Source: Pelobates cultripes (taxonomy: Eukaryota > Chordata > Amphibia > Anura > Pelobatidae). Taken from it: a stretch of 64,000 nt of DNA. The position numbers and the translations under genes were made by a program. The notes under the pieces are model-generated. The model worked only from the letters and a program-made list of their open reading frames with translations. It made no database searches and was not told the origin of the DNA. Location of the stretch: contig OW240912.1 of assembly GCA_933207985.1 (NCBI GenBank), forward strand, positions 201,599,134 to 201,663,133, written 5' to 3'. Shown one piece after another: positions 45,770-57,548 of the stretch. How positions within the stretch are numbered: the first letter of the stretch is position 1; each line of letters opens with the position of its first letter.

Positions 45770-46790
45770 TCAGGTAAGTAGGGATGGGGGGAAAGGCAGC
45801 AGGGAGACATGGGGACACAGACACTAGGGGACACTGATATACTTGGGGACACTGTGACACATGGGGATGCTGTAAGACATAGGGACATTGGGAGAGACTG
45901 AGCCACTGGGACATGGAGACACTATCCTATGTCTCCCAGTGTCCCCATGTCCCCCAGCCAGTGTCCCTAGTGGCTGAGTGTCCACATGGCTCCCAGTTTC
46001 CCCTAGTCTCCCAGTGTCTGCGTCCCCATGTCTCTCAGTGTCCCTAGTGACTCAGAGTCCCCATGTCTCCCAGTGTCCCCATGTCTCCCAGCCAGTGTCC
46101 TCAGTGTCCCCAAGTCTCCCAGTGTCTGTGTCCCTATATCTCCCAGTGTCCCCAAATGTCTGTGTCTCCATGTCTATGTCCACAAGTGTCCCCATGTCTC
46201 CAAGTGTCTGTCTTCCAGCCAGTGTCCCTAGTCTCCCAGTGTCCCATAGTCTCCCAGTGTCCCCTAGTCTTCCAGTGTCTGTGTTCCCATGTCTCTTAGT
46301 GTCCCCAAATGTTTTAGTGTCCCCATGTCTCCCAGTGTCTGTGTCCCCATGTCTCCCAGTGTCTGTGTCCCCATGTCTCTGTGTCCCTAGTGTCCCCATA
46401 TCTCCCAGTGTCCCCAAATGTCAGTGTCCCCATGTCTCCCAGTGTCTCCATGTCTCCCAGTGTCCCCATGTTTCCTAGTGTCCCCATGTCTCCTAGTGTC
46501 CCCATGTCTGTATTCACAAGTGCCCCCATGTCTCCCAGTGTCCCCAAGTCTCAGTGCCCCCATGTCTCCCAGTGTTCCCGGGTCTCTGTGTCCCCATGTC
46601 TCACTGTGTCCCCTAGTATCCTAGTGACATGGGGACACACTCAGACATGGGGACACTGGGAGACTAGGGGACTGGGCGATATGGGGACACTGACACTGTG
46701 ATACATGGGGACACACTGAGACATGGGGACACTGGGAGAAATGGGGAGACTTGCAAGACTGAGCCACTGGGAGGCAGGGAGACACTGGGA
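45770..46790. repeat. Minisatellite 'gtgtccccatgtctcccagt'
   Basis: About 40 irregular 20-30-base units. Between 45790 and 45920 and again after 46620 the inverse form 'gggacactgggagacatg' appears, so the array has an inverted structure and could fold back. Open frames here are repeat translations. Confidence 0.9.
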
Positions 46791-46909
46791 GCAATTAATC
46801 TATACAACAGAATCCAGGGCCGGACTGGGAAAAAAATTCGGCCCGGACATTTTTTTATCACAGCGGCCCACTAAGAAGGGGGCGGGGCAGCGAGGGTGTG
46901 TTTTGTCAT

Positions 46910-48145
46910 CACTCATGTGTGTGTGTGTGTGTGTGTGTGAGGAGTGCTGTGTGTATATTTATATGTGTATATATATTATATAAATATGTTTGGAAGTATT
47001 GTGTATGTGTGTGATGCAGTGTATCGGGGGGTTGTGTGTGTATGTGTGAGGTGCAGTATGTGTGTGTGATGGATCGTGTGTGAGGGTGCTGTATGTGTGG
47101 GTGCTGTATGTGATTGATTTGTGTGAGGGTGCTGTGTGTGTGGGTGCTGTGTATGATGTGTGTGAGAGTGTTGTGAGTGCTGAATGTGAGTGCTGAGTGT
47201 TATGTGTTTGAGAGTGATGTGTGAGAGTGCTGAGTGCTGTGTGTGAGAGTGTTGTGTGTGATAGTGCCGTGTATGTGTGTGAGAGTGCTGTGTTTGTTGT
47301 GTGTGAGAGTGCTGTGTGTGTTATGTGTGAGAGTGCAGAGTGTGATGTGTGTGAGAGTGCAGAGTGTGATGTGTGTGAGAGTGCTGTGTATGATGTGTGT
47401 GAGAGTGCAGAGTGTGATGAGTGTGAGAGTGCTGTGTATGAGAGTGCTGTGTATGATGTGTGTGAGAGTGCAGAGTGTGATGAGTGTGAGAGTGCTGTGT
47501 ATGAGAGTGCTGTGTATGATGTGTGTGAGAGTGCTGTGTATGATGTATGTGAGAGTGCAGAGTGTGATGAGTGTGAGAGTGCTGTGTATGATGCATGTGA
47601 GAGTGCTGAGTGTGAGAGTGCTGTGTATGATGTGTGTGAGAGTGCTGAGTGTGAGAGTGCTGTGTGTGAGAGTGCTGTGTTTGATGTGTGTGAGAGTGCT
47701 GAGTGTGATGTGTGAGAGTGCTGTGTATGATGTGTGTGAGAGTGCTGTGTATGGTGTGTGAGAGTGCAGAGTGTGATGTGTGTGAGAGTGCTGAGTGTGA
47801 GAGTGCTGTGTATGATGTGTGTGAGAGTGCTGTGTATGATGTGTGTGAGAGTGCTGTGTATGATGTGTGTGAGAGTGCTGAGTGTGATGTGTGTGAGAGT
47901 GCAGAGTGTGATGTGTGTGAGAGTGCTGTGTATGATGTGTGTGAGAGTGCTGTGTATGATGTGTGTGAGAGTGCTGTGTATGATGTGTGTGAGAGTGCTG
48001 AGTGTGATGAGTGTGAGAGTGCTGTGTATGATGAGTGTGAGAGTGCTGTGTATGATGTGTGTGAGAGTGCTGTGTATGATGTGTGTGAGAGTGCAGAGTG
48101 TGATGTGTGAGAGTGCTGTGTATAAATGTGTGTGTGTGTGTGGGG
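46910..48145. repeat. Minisatellite 'tgtgtgagagtgctgtgtatga'
   Basis: A TG-rich start (46910-47220) passes into about 40 units of 18-24 bases on 'gtgtgagagtgctgtgtatga'. The long Glu/Ser/Ala/Val frames are repeat translations. Confidence 0.9.
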
Positions 48146-48314
48146 GGGTAAATAAAGAAATAAAAAACTAAGGGGGGGTAAATAAAGAAATTTAAAAAAA
48201 ATTAAATCCCCCCCTCCCTCTTACCTTTAGCCTGGGAGGGGGGACAGGCACGTGGTAGTTGGGAGGAGGGGGACAGGCACACTCACATCATCCCTGGTGG
48301 TCCAGTGGAGTTCA

Positions 48315-48365
48315 CTCTCGCGAGATCGGCGCGTTGCCATGGCAACGCGCCGGATCTCGCGAGAG
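48315..48365. promoter_or_regulatory. Hairpin with RFX X-box-like apex
   Basis: 'ctctcgcgagat' and its inverse flank GGCGCGTTGCCATGGCAACGC, with the palindromic GTTGCCATGGCAAC at 48333-48346. The stem sequence is unrelated to that at 30683, but the apex motif is the same except for one base pair. Upstream both share 'atccctggtggtcc(a/g)gtgg'. Confidence 0.6.
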
Positions 48366-48763
48366 GAACCGGGCGGAGCTACAAGATAGAGTTCCGCCGG
48401 GTCCTCTCCCTCTCTCCCCAGCCGCAGGTCTGTTTAAATGGGCCGGTGAGGGAGATCTTCGATCTCCCCACCGGCCCTCCATGGCAAATAGCGGCAGGGG
48501 AGACCTCCTGAGACCTCCCCTGCCGGGCTCGGCCCCACGGCCACCGCGGCCCACCGGGCATTTGCCCGGTGTGCCCGATGGCCAGTCCGGGCCTGACAGA
48601 ATCAAACTGTGAGTAGTTTAATGGTGATTTTACAGAATTTTCTCTTATGTCACTCCTTGTGATTTACACCATGTGATGTCACTCATAACTAATTCATTAT
48701 ACAAAGGCTGGTATTTTTTTCCAAGAAAGTTGGCAACCCTAACTACTCTTTGCATACTCTTGC

Positions 48764-49325
48764 TTAAAGGAACACTATAGGGTCAGGAAAACAATCATGT
48801 ATTTCTGACCATATTATGTAACAACCACCTTCTAGCCCCCCTGGCCCTCTCTTGCCTCCCTAAATATAGTGCAATCTTACTTGTATTCAAGTCTGCAGCT
48901 GCTGGCTCTGCCTCTGAACTGACTCTGTCTGCGGACATAATCAGAAGTGGTGGTCTGAGCAAATTACAATGCTTCCCCATAGGATTGGCTGAGACTGTCA
49001 ACTAGGCAGATCAGGGGCAGAGCCAGCACAAGTCAAACATAGCCCTGGCCAATCAGCATCTCCTCAAAGATAAATTTAATCAATGCATCTCTATGAGGAA
49101 AGTTCAGTGTCTGCATGCAGAGGGTAGAGACACTAAATGTCAGTTCTGCACACTAGGCAGTACTGCCCCAGGAAGCACCACTAGCAGACATCTAAGGAGC
49201 GGCCAGTGGAGTTATTTTCTCTGAAAAGACAGTGTTTACTGCAAAAAGCCTGAAGGAAATTATTCTACTTACCAGAACAAATACAATAAGCTGTAGTTGT
49301 TCTGGGGACTATAGTGTCCCTTTAA
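48764..49325. mobile_element. TTAA MITE (562 bp)
   Basis: TTAAAGGAACACTATAGGGTCA at the left and GACTATAGTGTCCCTTTAA at the right, with TTAA at both ends. It has the same terminal motif as 40128-40681. It is nested in the 45361 hAT and is non-coding. Confidence 0.85.
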
Positions 49326-50074
49326 GTTTGGACGCTTAAGAGGGATGTATGGCAACAAAACTTGTGTGGACTGGCTGACAATAAAATTAGTTTAGGTAAT
49401 GCAGACTTTGGTTTCTCTAACACTGTGGCATGTCCCCTTTCTTCTACACTCACTACATACATTACACTCACTACAAACACTACACTCACTACATACACCT
49501 TTACTCTGCCCCAGACTATATACCAGGAACTTCTGCCTGCTAGTAAGAAGGTAAGGAGACAAGTGGACATGTGAGTGCTAGCGGACAGTCCTTAGAAAGC
49601 TTGGAGTAGGAGCATCATTTGATGCATTTATGTCAAGTTCAGGGTGCTATCTGCATAGTGTGCCCTTAGCTGGACAGCCTGTATGATTGGCAGGCAGCCT
49701 GACATGCATTCATGCCTTCCAATTCTTTGGGCAAACATTCCCCCTTTTTGGGCATGTTCACCTTTCTGGTCATGTGATTCGCGTCAGTGGCTCACCCTTT
49801 TACCCCGCCCATTGACTAACTTCTTCACTGGACACTGCTGTTAGGGGGTATGGATTTACTTGAAAGATGAAAGCCTAAATTAGAGAGAGAGATTAGCATA
49901 GAGTATGTGTTTTCTTATAGCTGCATCCTTTGAGTTTCCCTCCAACACCATCGCCATCAGATACATGACGCTTGGGAGGTACGACTGTTTTAGTGTTTTT
50001 GGTCGATAAGATTCTGTAATTAGGCCCATCATAATTGTCAGCTCCAGGCCCACTGGACTCTTAATCTGGCCCTG
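49326..50074. other. Right part of the 45361 hAT
   Basis: 49437-49500 has 'actacatacac..' repeats. No gene is seen. The right TIR is at 50061-50074. Confidence 0.5.
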
Positions 50075-50082
50075 CCAGCCCA

Positions 50083-50492
50083 AGCAATTGCAGGTCTCCC
50101 AACCATCCAGATCTATGCCAGGCTGAATTGTCCATTCTGTGGCAAGACCATCCCCCTTTTTTGGCATAGCCAATGACGCAGAACATTTTTACCAACAATG
50201 GAGTCCCATTTTGTCAATTTGCTTCCAGGCTCATGAGAAAGCAGCATGCAAGGTAATTGCAGTGAAGGTGCTACCATATGGCAAATTAGGCAGCCTCCTT
50301 AGGGCGCACCAGAAGGTGAGTATACTAGTTTGAGAGAAGGGTTTAGGAATGAGGTCTTTTAGTTTTGGGAGGGAGGGGACGGTTTTCATGCCAATGTGAG
50401 GAACTATATTGGCCTATATTATGAATTGGTCAATGAGCGACGATCAACGCAGCCTAGCAATGCAGGAAGCTTCTAGAACTAGAAGAGGCATT
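50083..50492. other. Short non-coding stretch between hAT elements
   Basis: No gene is seen. It separates two hAT insertions and carries the left target copy of the next. Confidence 0.5.
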
Positions 50493-50824
50493 GCTGTATG
50501 CAGGGCAGGCCTTAGGGGTGTGCGAGCTGTGCGACCGCACAGGGCGCCATGGAACAGGGGGCGCCCTGTGGCCGACACAGCTCACTCATGGCCGGAGTGC
50601 AGGGGAGCTAAAAGAGGTACCCGGCTGGAGGATTAATTATTCTCCACCCGGGTCTATTTAAAAAAAAAAAAAAAAATCGCGGCAGAGGGGGCGGGGTTTA
50701 CCGAGCGGCGGAGGCGGGGCTTATCGAGAGGCGGAGACGGGGCTAATACCTCCCGAAGCCCCTGCTGTACAGGAAGAGGGAAAGATGCTTCCCCATCAGC
50801 CAACTGCATCCACTGGAAAGAGGT

Positions 50825-51420
50825 AAGTGTGTGTGCGTGACTGTTTGCCTGTTTGTGTGACTGTCTGTCTGTGTGTGTGACTGTCTGTGTGACTGCCTGC
50901 CTGTGTGTGTGTGACTGTCTGTGTGTGTGTGACTGTCTGTGTGACTGCCTGTCCTTGTGTGTGTGTGTGTGTGTGACTGTCTCTGTGTGTGACTGCCTGC
51001 CTGTGTGTGACTGTCTGTGTGTGTGACTGTCTGTCTGTGTGACTGCCTATGTATGTGACTGCCTGTGTGTGTGACTGTCTGTCTGTGTGACTGTCTGTCT
51101 GTGTGACTGCCCGTGTGTGTGACTGCCTGTGTGTGTGTGACTGCCTGTATGTGACTGCCTGCCTGCCTGTGTGTGTCTGTCTGTAACTGTCTGTGTGTGA
51201 CTGCCTGCCTGTGTGTGTGACTTTCTATCTGTGTGACTGCCTGCCTGTGTGTGTATAACTGTCTATGTGTGTGTTACTGTGTGTCTGTCTGTGTGTGTGA
51301 CTGCCTATGTGACTGTCTGTCTGTGTGTGTCGCTGTAGCTGTGCCATTGTTTGTGCCTGTGCCTGTGCCTGTATGTGTGACTGCCTTTAACTGAGTGTGT
51401 GTGTACATGCCTGTAACCGA
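50825..51420. repeat. Minisatellite 'gtgtgtgactgcctgtctgt'
   Basis: Irregular units combining TGTGTGACTGTCTG and TGTGTGACTGCCTG. It is purely repetitive. Confidence 0.9.
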
Positions 51421-51449
51421 GTTTAAATTTCCCCCACCCCTTCCTGTCA

Positions 51450-51995
51450 AGGCCGCACCTTGACTGACAGACGCTCACTCACTGACAGACGCACACTCAC
51501 TGACAGACACACACTCTCATATACACTGACAAACAATGACATACACACATACACTATTACTTGGACACACACTGACAGATGCACACTCTCACTGACAGAC
51601 GCAAGCACTCACTGAAAGACGCACGACTCCACTGACCGACACATACACACTGACTGACACACACTCACTGACCGACACACACTCACTGACCGACACATAC
51701 ACACTCACTGACTTACACACTCACTGACTTACACACTCACTGACTTACACACTCACTGACCGACACACACTCACTGACGACACATACACACTCACTGACG
51801 ACACATACACACTCACTGACTGACACATACACACTCACTGACTGACACATATACACTCACTGACCAACACACACATTCACTCACAGACACACACACATTC
51901 ACTTACAGACACACACAATTACACACACATTCACTTCAAAATAAACACTGACAGACACACACACAGACATTTCCACTAACACTCACAAACTAATA
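51450..51995. repeat. Minisatellite 'cactcactgacagacacaca'
   Basis: ACTGAC/CACTCA-based units. It is rich in CA where the preceding array is rich in TG, so the two arrays are roughly complementary and could fold back on each other. Confidence 0.9.
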
Positions 51996-52111
51996 TTTTT
52001 TACATTTATTTTAAATCCACCCAGCCTCCCTGGGAAAGCTGGAGTGGATTTCTTACCAGCAGTCCAGTGTGGCTGCTGGGCAGGCAGGCAGGGGGCGCAC
52101 AGGCTGAGTAA

Positions 52112-52180
52112 GCAGCGCTTAGTGATGCTGGGAGCCGGACTGACGTCATATTCTGGCTCCCGGCTTCATTAAGCGGCGCA
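52112..52180. promoter_or_regulatory. Hairpin with CRE-like loop
   Basis: Stem arms at about 52112-52136 and 52155-52180 ('gggagcc'/'ggctccc' core, 'cgctta.tga' outer) enclose TGACGTCATATTC, with the CRE palindrome TGACGTCA at 52141-52148. The same loop occurs in the hAT at 58973. Confidence 0.55.
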
Positions 52181-52515
52181 GAGGAAGCTGACCAGGAAGA
52201 GCTCAGGTGAGTATGCTCCTTCGCTGCCCGCTGCCAGCCTTGGGGGGGCTCAAAAGTGGCCAGCCGGTCAGCTCTTGAGCCCCCCAGGATGCGAGGCAAG
52301 CAAGGGATCTGCCTGGGGGTTTGGAGGGATGCTTTTTTTTGCCGCCCCCTGCAAAGTGGCGCCCAAGGCAGATGCCTTGTTTGCCTCGTGATACACACGT
52401 CCCCGGTGCCTGTGTGTGTTACTGTATTCAGGCAACTTGGTGGGAGGTGGGGGGGGCGCCGTGAAGACTTTTTGCACAGGGCGCCTAATTGCCTAAGGCC
52501 GGCCCTGGCTGTATG

Positions 52516-53208
52516 CCTATCGGGACCCAGGTATGGAGCATGTGCTTGGAAAGGGACTGAAAAATCTTCATCTGTGTAGCCAAAAATCCTTGCTGCTGGA
52601 GGTGGAAGCTTATCCAACAGTGTGCCCTGTGGATGGAATTATTCCCTCTTACAGACCTTACTAACACAAAACAATTAGCAGCAGAGATGGAACGCCAGTC
52701 TCATAAGCCTCACACAAGTATTTTGGTGAATAGCTATGATATAGGTACATTACTTCAGAACCACTCCTGTCAAAATGGAGGATTTAGAAGGAGTCGAGGC
52801 TTAATCTACATGCAACACTAATGTGGATGTCTCTATACAAGCTCCTCCAGAGGAAAAAGGACATTTAGAATTTATTAACTGACATACAAAAGTTCTTTCA
52901 GGCAGATCTAGTTCTAATCAAGGCTGATGTTCAGGTAATGACTGACCAGTTTAGGGCCACAGAGAAAGATATTCCCAACCTCCATTAAGGTATATCCTCT
53001 GTAAAGGAGGCTATTAAACAAATACAGGCTATGCAGAAAGTGTTTTTCACTCAGGTTAGATGTGATGCATCAGACAGCAAAACAATCCACTGAGATGCAT
53101 CCCAGGTGACATCACAATGGTATAGCTACCACACTGCGTGGGACGCATGATGACTTACATTCTTCCCCTTAAAAAAGTTAACCCTAGATGGAGTGTACTG
53201 CATCAATA
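52516..53208. other. Non-coding stretch
   Basis: Weak minus-sense and plus-sense frames only, with no domain. It ends at the TA target of the Tc1 element. Confidence 0.4.
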
Positions 53209-53538
53209 CAGTGAGGGTGAAAATTATTTGATCCCCTGCTGATTTTGAACATTTGTCCACTGACAAATAAATGATCAGTCTATAATTTTAATGGTAGGTG
53301 TATTTTAACAGTGAGAGACAGAATAACAAAAATAAAATCCAGAAAATCGCATCTCAAAAACGTTATAACTTGATTTGCATGTCAATGAGTGAAATACGTA
53401 TTTGATCCCCTATCAATCAGCAAGATTTCTGACTCCCAGGTGTCTTTTATACAGGTAACAAGCTGAGATCTCAGCTCGTTACATGTATAAAAGACAGCTG
53501 TCCCCAGAAGCAATCAATCAGATTCCAAACTCTCTACC

Positions 53539-53826
53539 ATGGGCAAGACAAAAGAGCTGTCCAAAGATCTCAGGGATGAGATTGTAGACCTACACAAGGC
53601 TTGAATGGGCTATAAGACCATCGCCAACAGCTTGGTGAAAAGGTGACAACAGTTGGTGTGATTATATATCACAAATGGAAGAAACACAAAATAACTGTCA
53701 GTCTCTCTCAGTCTGGTGCTTCCTGCAAAATCTTACCTTGAGGAGTTTCAATGATCATTAGTGGATCGTGAGAGATCAACGGTGATGAATCAGCCGAGAA
53801 CTACCCGGGAGGATCTTGTTAATGAG
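53539..53826 (+). pseudogene. Tc1 transposase, N-terminal piece
   Basis: ATG followed by [20 protein letters not shown], the first helix-turn-helix region of Tc1 transposase. An in-frame stop follows at once, and more stops and frameshifts occur downstream. Similarity ends near 53826 ('aggatcttgttaatga'), where foreign sequence begins. Confidence 0.8.
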
Positions 53827-54182
53827 AGCCTAACAGAAAAGAAACTAAACGAAAAGAAAAAAGAAGAAAAGGATATCTAAAGCCTATGCATACCTCCTAA
53901 AGGGGGGGGCGGGGGGGGAGGGCTTACCCCTTAACTGGGCAATAGAACAAACAAAAGAACAAAGTGGAGGATGCAATACCTGTATACGGTATAGAATACT
54001 AAAGGAGAGAGACAATAATTCTGATAAGACTTAGCTTTTATTTAGTAGATAAAAAACTCCAACAAGAACAAACTGCAACACATAACAAAATAATACTATA
54101 TACAAAAAAAGAAAAATACAGACAGCTATAAAAACATTGCTGTAGCTGTTCCACTGGTGGTAATCAATTGGTAAATGTCACC
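53827..54182. other. Insert sequence left of the LTR
   Basis: A-rich, with poly-G at 53900-53920. It belongs to the material inserted in the Tc1. No gene is seen. Confidence 0.4.
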
Positions 54183-55257
54183 TGTTACAGCACCCTCAGC
54201 ATAAAAGGGTTAAACCGCCGTTTAGAAGATCTTCCCCTTCCAAAGATGCAGGCACAGCTACTGCAGAACACCAATCCGCCGAACAGGAAACCATACGAAT
54301 GCTGTAAACAGCCGAATAGGAAAAACCATATGAATAGGTTTACACTCCTAGCAGTCGAACTGGAACAGCATACAGTAAATCCCCCCAAGAACGAGACAAA
54401 GCTCTGTGTTGAGAGTCAAGCAGTGAACAGTCAGAGCTGTGGGTTTATTGTGCTTATGTACACATTCTTACACATTAGTACCACCCACAGGGTTTTGGAA
54501 CACAACCAATAAACACATACAATACAATCAGACACTCCCACACAAATTCCTCCCCTCTGCTTGTGATTCAATTACCTTACACAATGGGTAATGTAATTTA
54601 GCACAAGCAGAGAAATACAATTTTTCCACATTATTCATAACTTGAAAAGAATGCATCACATTCACATAAAACTTACATTTTCAGAATCAGCATACTCCAA
54701 ATACAAACATACGTCAAAATCATACAAATTGGTCCAGTGGTTCAAAAGATAGATCGTAGTCCTTTGTGACCACAGGAAGCATGGCTTTTCTGCCCAAAAC
54801 CAGTTCCACAGAGTCTTCTATCCTGGAGATAATTAGAAGTAATCCAATTATCTCCAAAGACAGAGGCAAAACTCCATTGAACACATGGCAGCAAAAAGAC
54901 AGTAAAATACAATAAAATACACAAGGTTACATTTATGACATAAAATACAGACATGCAACATATGCCCAGATAGCTTAGGTCTGAGCACACATTATTACTG
55001 AATGGCACTCAGAGCACACACATACAGTTCAATTGCCATGGAGCCAAAGTCTTTCCCATAGTCTTTCATTATACAAATGGGCTCCATGGCATAGCTATCT
55101 GGGGTATCACTGCTCAAACAGGGCAAGCACCAAATGACCCGGCTTTCTTGTCTTTGCAGGGGAAAATCAAGCCTTTTAACATGGGGCCATAATCCAAAGG
55201 CAACAGGGGAGCAACCAGGCTTCTCCAATGCAATGTGGTGAGATTGCTCTCGTCACA
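54183..55257 (-). mobile_element. LTR inside Tc1 (TGTGACGAGAG family)
   Basis: On the minus strand it begins TGTGACGAGAGCAATCTC at 55257 and ends ..CTGTAACA at 54183, about 1075 bp. The start motif is repeated at 56747, where an internally deleted 5' LTR may begin. It is the same family as the pieces at 18443 and 19166-19640. Confidence 0.65.
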
Positions 55258-56721
55258 TCTCTCCCCTTTTCCAAACAGACTAACAGGGTATCTGACCTCC
55301 TGCCGGTCAGTGCCCTTGTTAGTCCAGCAGCCCACCCACAAAACACAATCAACAGCACAGGCCACCCACAATAAATGGTTACTACACCGGGGTAGAGGAG
55401 AAGCTTGTCCATATCTAGGGGCCTCACCACGGCTGTGCTGGGTACGGGTATGCTGACTTGGTGGGTTGCTGAGTGGGCAGAGACCAGCAGTACTCTGCCC
55501 TGGTGCCAGCGCTACTGGGAAGGTAGCCTGGTTGAAGCCTGGTTGTTGGAGGGGGAGACCGACTGTCTCCCCTTTAGACACACAGCCCTGCTGCTGGAGA
55601 CCGACTGTCTCCCCTTTAGACACACAGCCCTGCTGCTGGAGACCGACTGTCTCCCCTTTAGACACACAGTCCTGCTGCTGAAGACAGACTGTCTCCCCTT
55701 TAGACACACAGCCCGGCTGCTGGAGACCGACTGTCTCCCCTTTGGCTAAACAGCCCTGTTGCTGGGGGGCAGAACCGACCGTCCCTACCCCCTGTGCTGT
55801 ACATGCAGAGACCACGGTCCCATCTGCACAGTTGTGGGGCTTACTGTCTCCCCTTTGTACATTAAGCTGCCGCTGGGGAGAGGAGGTAACAAGCTCCTCT
55901 CCCATACATACTTCCAGCCGCGGGGGAGGGAGACCGACTGTCTCTGCTCCCAATACAGAGTCCTGCTGCTGGGGAAAGGAGAGTGGGCTCTCTATTCCCG
56001 GTAGGAAACTCTGCCGCTGGGGAATGGAGACTGGGCTCCCAATTCCCTGTAATTCGTACTGCCGCTGGGGAATAGAGACTGGGCTCCCAATTCCCTGCAA
56101 TATCTCCCATGGGGAATGGAGACCGGGCTCCCAATTCCCAATAAATCACACTGCCGCTGGGGATCTGAGCCGACTGCCCAGCATCCCTGTAGCTCACCCT
56201 GCCACTGGGGAGGAAGGAGGCTGCTCTCCTCTCCCTGCAAGGAACACTGCCGCTGGGGGACAGGACCACTTGTCTCTGCCCCCTGTAACTCAGCCTGCCG
56301 CTGGGAAATGGAGCTGGGGCTCCCAATTCCCTGCAATTCACACTGCTGCTGGGGGACAGAAGCAACTATCTCTGTCCCCTGTAACTCAGCCTGCCGCTGG
56401 GGAATGGAGCTTGGGCTCCCGATTCCCTGCAACATCGGTAGAGAGACCTCAGTCCCATCTCCACCCGCCACCTGGGGTTCTTCTCAGCTGAATGGGTCTG
56501 GAACTGGATCTGTCACCTTGCTGTCCTGCTGAATCTTCTCAATGGAGTGGAAGAGATCTCAGTAGTCATGCTCCAGTTCCCACTCCCGGGTTGCTAGGTG
56601 AGCCAGGTCTTGCTCAATTTCGTGAGTGTCGTCCCAGTCATACCTGCTCTCCCTCCACTCCAAGAGATCACTGAACCGGGCTTGTGTAGGGCTCCCAAAC
56701 TCAGGCTCTGCATAACAAGCC
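55258..56721 (-). pseudogene. Internal region of the LTR element, repeat-rich frame
   Basis: The minus strand holds a long frame built from repeats. At 55556-55740 there are four to five copies of a 42-base unit (peptide GETVGLQQQGCVSK). At 55976-56440 there are about ten 48-51-base units (GIGSPVSIPQRQ-ELQ). One frameshift near 56104 separates the halves. Upstream (56559-56700) is EFGSPTQARFSDLLEWRESR, no known domain. No RT, protease or integrase is visible. It may be a spacer or accessory frame of a frog Gypsy element; function unknown. Confidence 0.5.
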
Positions 56722-56892
56722 AATGTGGCGAGATTGCTCTCGTCACACCACCAAAGATGTAGTATAGTGTGTCTCAAAATTGATATGCTAGGATTAAATG
56801 CCTGTGATAGTGGTCATAATAGACCTAATTTAACCCACAGGTTTTAACTTTATCAGTTTTAGTACAACATTTTTTAGTATGTTATTCTGCTT
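56722..56892. other. Right border of the insert in Tc1
   Basis: 56722-56747 repeats the LTR start (inverse of TGTGACGAGAGCAATCTC). 56750-56892 is unclassified. Tc1 similarity resumes at about 56893. Confidence 0.45.
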
Positions 56893-57548
56893 AAGTAAGC
56901 ACATGTACAGGCCCGTCTGAAGCTTGCCAGTGAACATCTGAATGATTCGGAGGATAACTGGGTGAAAGTGTTGTGGTCAGATGAGACCAAAATAGAGCTC
57001 TTTTGCATCAACTCAACTCGCCGTGTTTGGAGGAGGAAGAATACTGCCTATCACCTCAAGAACACCATCCGCACAGTCAAACATGGAGGTGAAAACATTA
57101 TGCTTTGGGGGTGTTTTTCTGCTAAGGGGACAGGACAACTGCACCACATCAAAGGGACGATGGAAGGGGCCATGCACTATCAAATCTTGGGTGAGAACCT
57201 CCTTCCCTCAGCCAGGGCATTGAAAATTCATAGTGGATGGGTAGTCCAGCATGACAATGACCCAAAACACACAGCCAAGGCAACAAGAAGAAGCACATTA
57301 AGGTCCTGGAGTGGCCTAGTCAGTCTCCAGACCTTAATCCCATAGAAAATCTGAGGAGGGAGCTGAAGGTTCGAGTTTCCAAACGTCAGCCTCGAAACCT
57401 TAATGACTTGGAGAGGATCTGCAAAGAGGAGTGGGACAAAAGCCTTCCTAAAATGTGTGCAAACTTGGTGGCCAACTACAATAACCGTCTGACTTCTGTG
57501 CCATCAAGTGCTAAGTTGAAGGGGTCAAATATTTATTTCACTCATTGA
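56893..57548 (+). pseudogene. Tc1 transposase, catalytic C-terminal piece
   Basis: DDE-type transposase domain. The first Asp is in [12 protein letters not shown], the second in [12 protein letters not shown], and the Glu in [14 protein letters not shown] (the usual D-D-34-E spacing). [12 protein letters not shown] and the [20 protein letters not shown] glycine-rich region lie between. A frameshift after about 57290 moves the last part to another frame. The piece ends at TGA 57546-57548. The residues would support catalysis, but the frame and the missing middle make it dead. Confidence 0.85.

Larger units (their letters stand above)
46815..48595. mobile_element. Nested hAT element with minisatellite (1.8 kb)
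   Basis: The left end is CAGGGCCGGACTGG and the right end CCAGTCCGGGCCTG. A perfect 8-bp duplication ACAGAATC lies at 46807-46814 and 48596-48603. Inside are a minisatellite and a GC-rich hairpin with an X-box-like apex. Confidence 0.92.
45361..50074. mobile_element. hAT element (4.7 kb) containing another hAT and a MITE
   Basis: The left end is CAGGGCCGGATTAACATAGG and the right end TTAATCTGGCCCTG. A perfect 8-bp duplication CCAGCCCA lies at 45353-45360 and 50075-50082. It contains a minisatellite, the nested hAT 46815-48595 and the TTAA MITE 48764-49325. No transposase is seen. Confidence 0.9.
50501..52507. mobile_element. hAT element with two minisatellites (2.0 kb)
   Basis: The left end is CAGGGCAGGCCTTAGG and the right end CCTAAGGCCGGCCCTG. 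A perfect 8-bp duplication GCTGTATG lies at 50493-50500 and 52508-52515. The 'ccgccccctgcaaagtggcgcc' region near 52342 is shared in type with other CAGGGC hAT ends. No transposase is seen. Confidence 0.92.

Noticed and set aside
45978..46547. Frames of 78-166 residues rich in Ser/Pro/Val
   Set aside because: They are translations of the 'gtgtccccatgtctccc' array with no domain.
47221..48171. Glu-Ser-Ala-Val repeat proteins of up to 175 residues
   Set aside because: These are minisatellite frames; two phases are equally open.
48259..48612. 117-residue plus-strand frame in GC-rich DNA
   Set aside because: It covers the X-box hairpin and the hAT right end, and it is open because of GC content.
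52006..52617. 203-residue minus-strand frame
   Set aside because: It crosses the right border and target duplication of the hAT 50501-52507, so it cannot be a conserved gene.
55556..55740. Regularly spaced repeats resembling a CRISPR array
   Set aside because: Units are contiguous 42-base tandem copies with no unique spacers, inside a eukaryotic LTR element.
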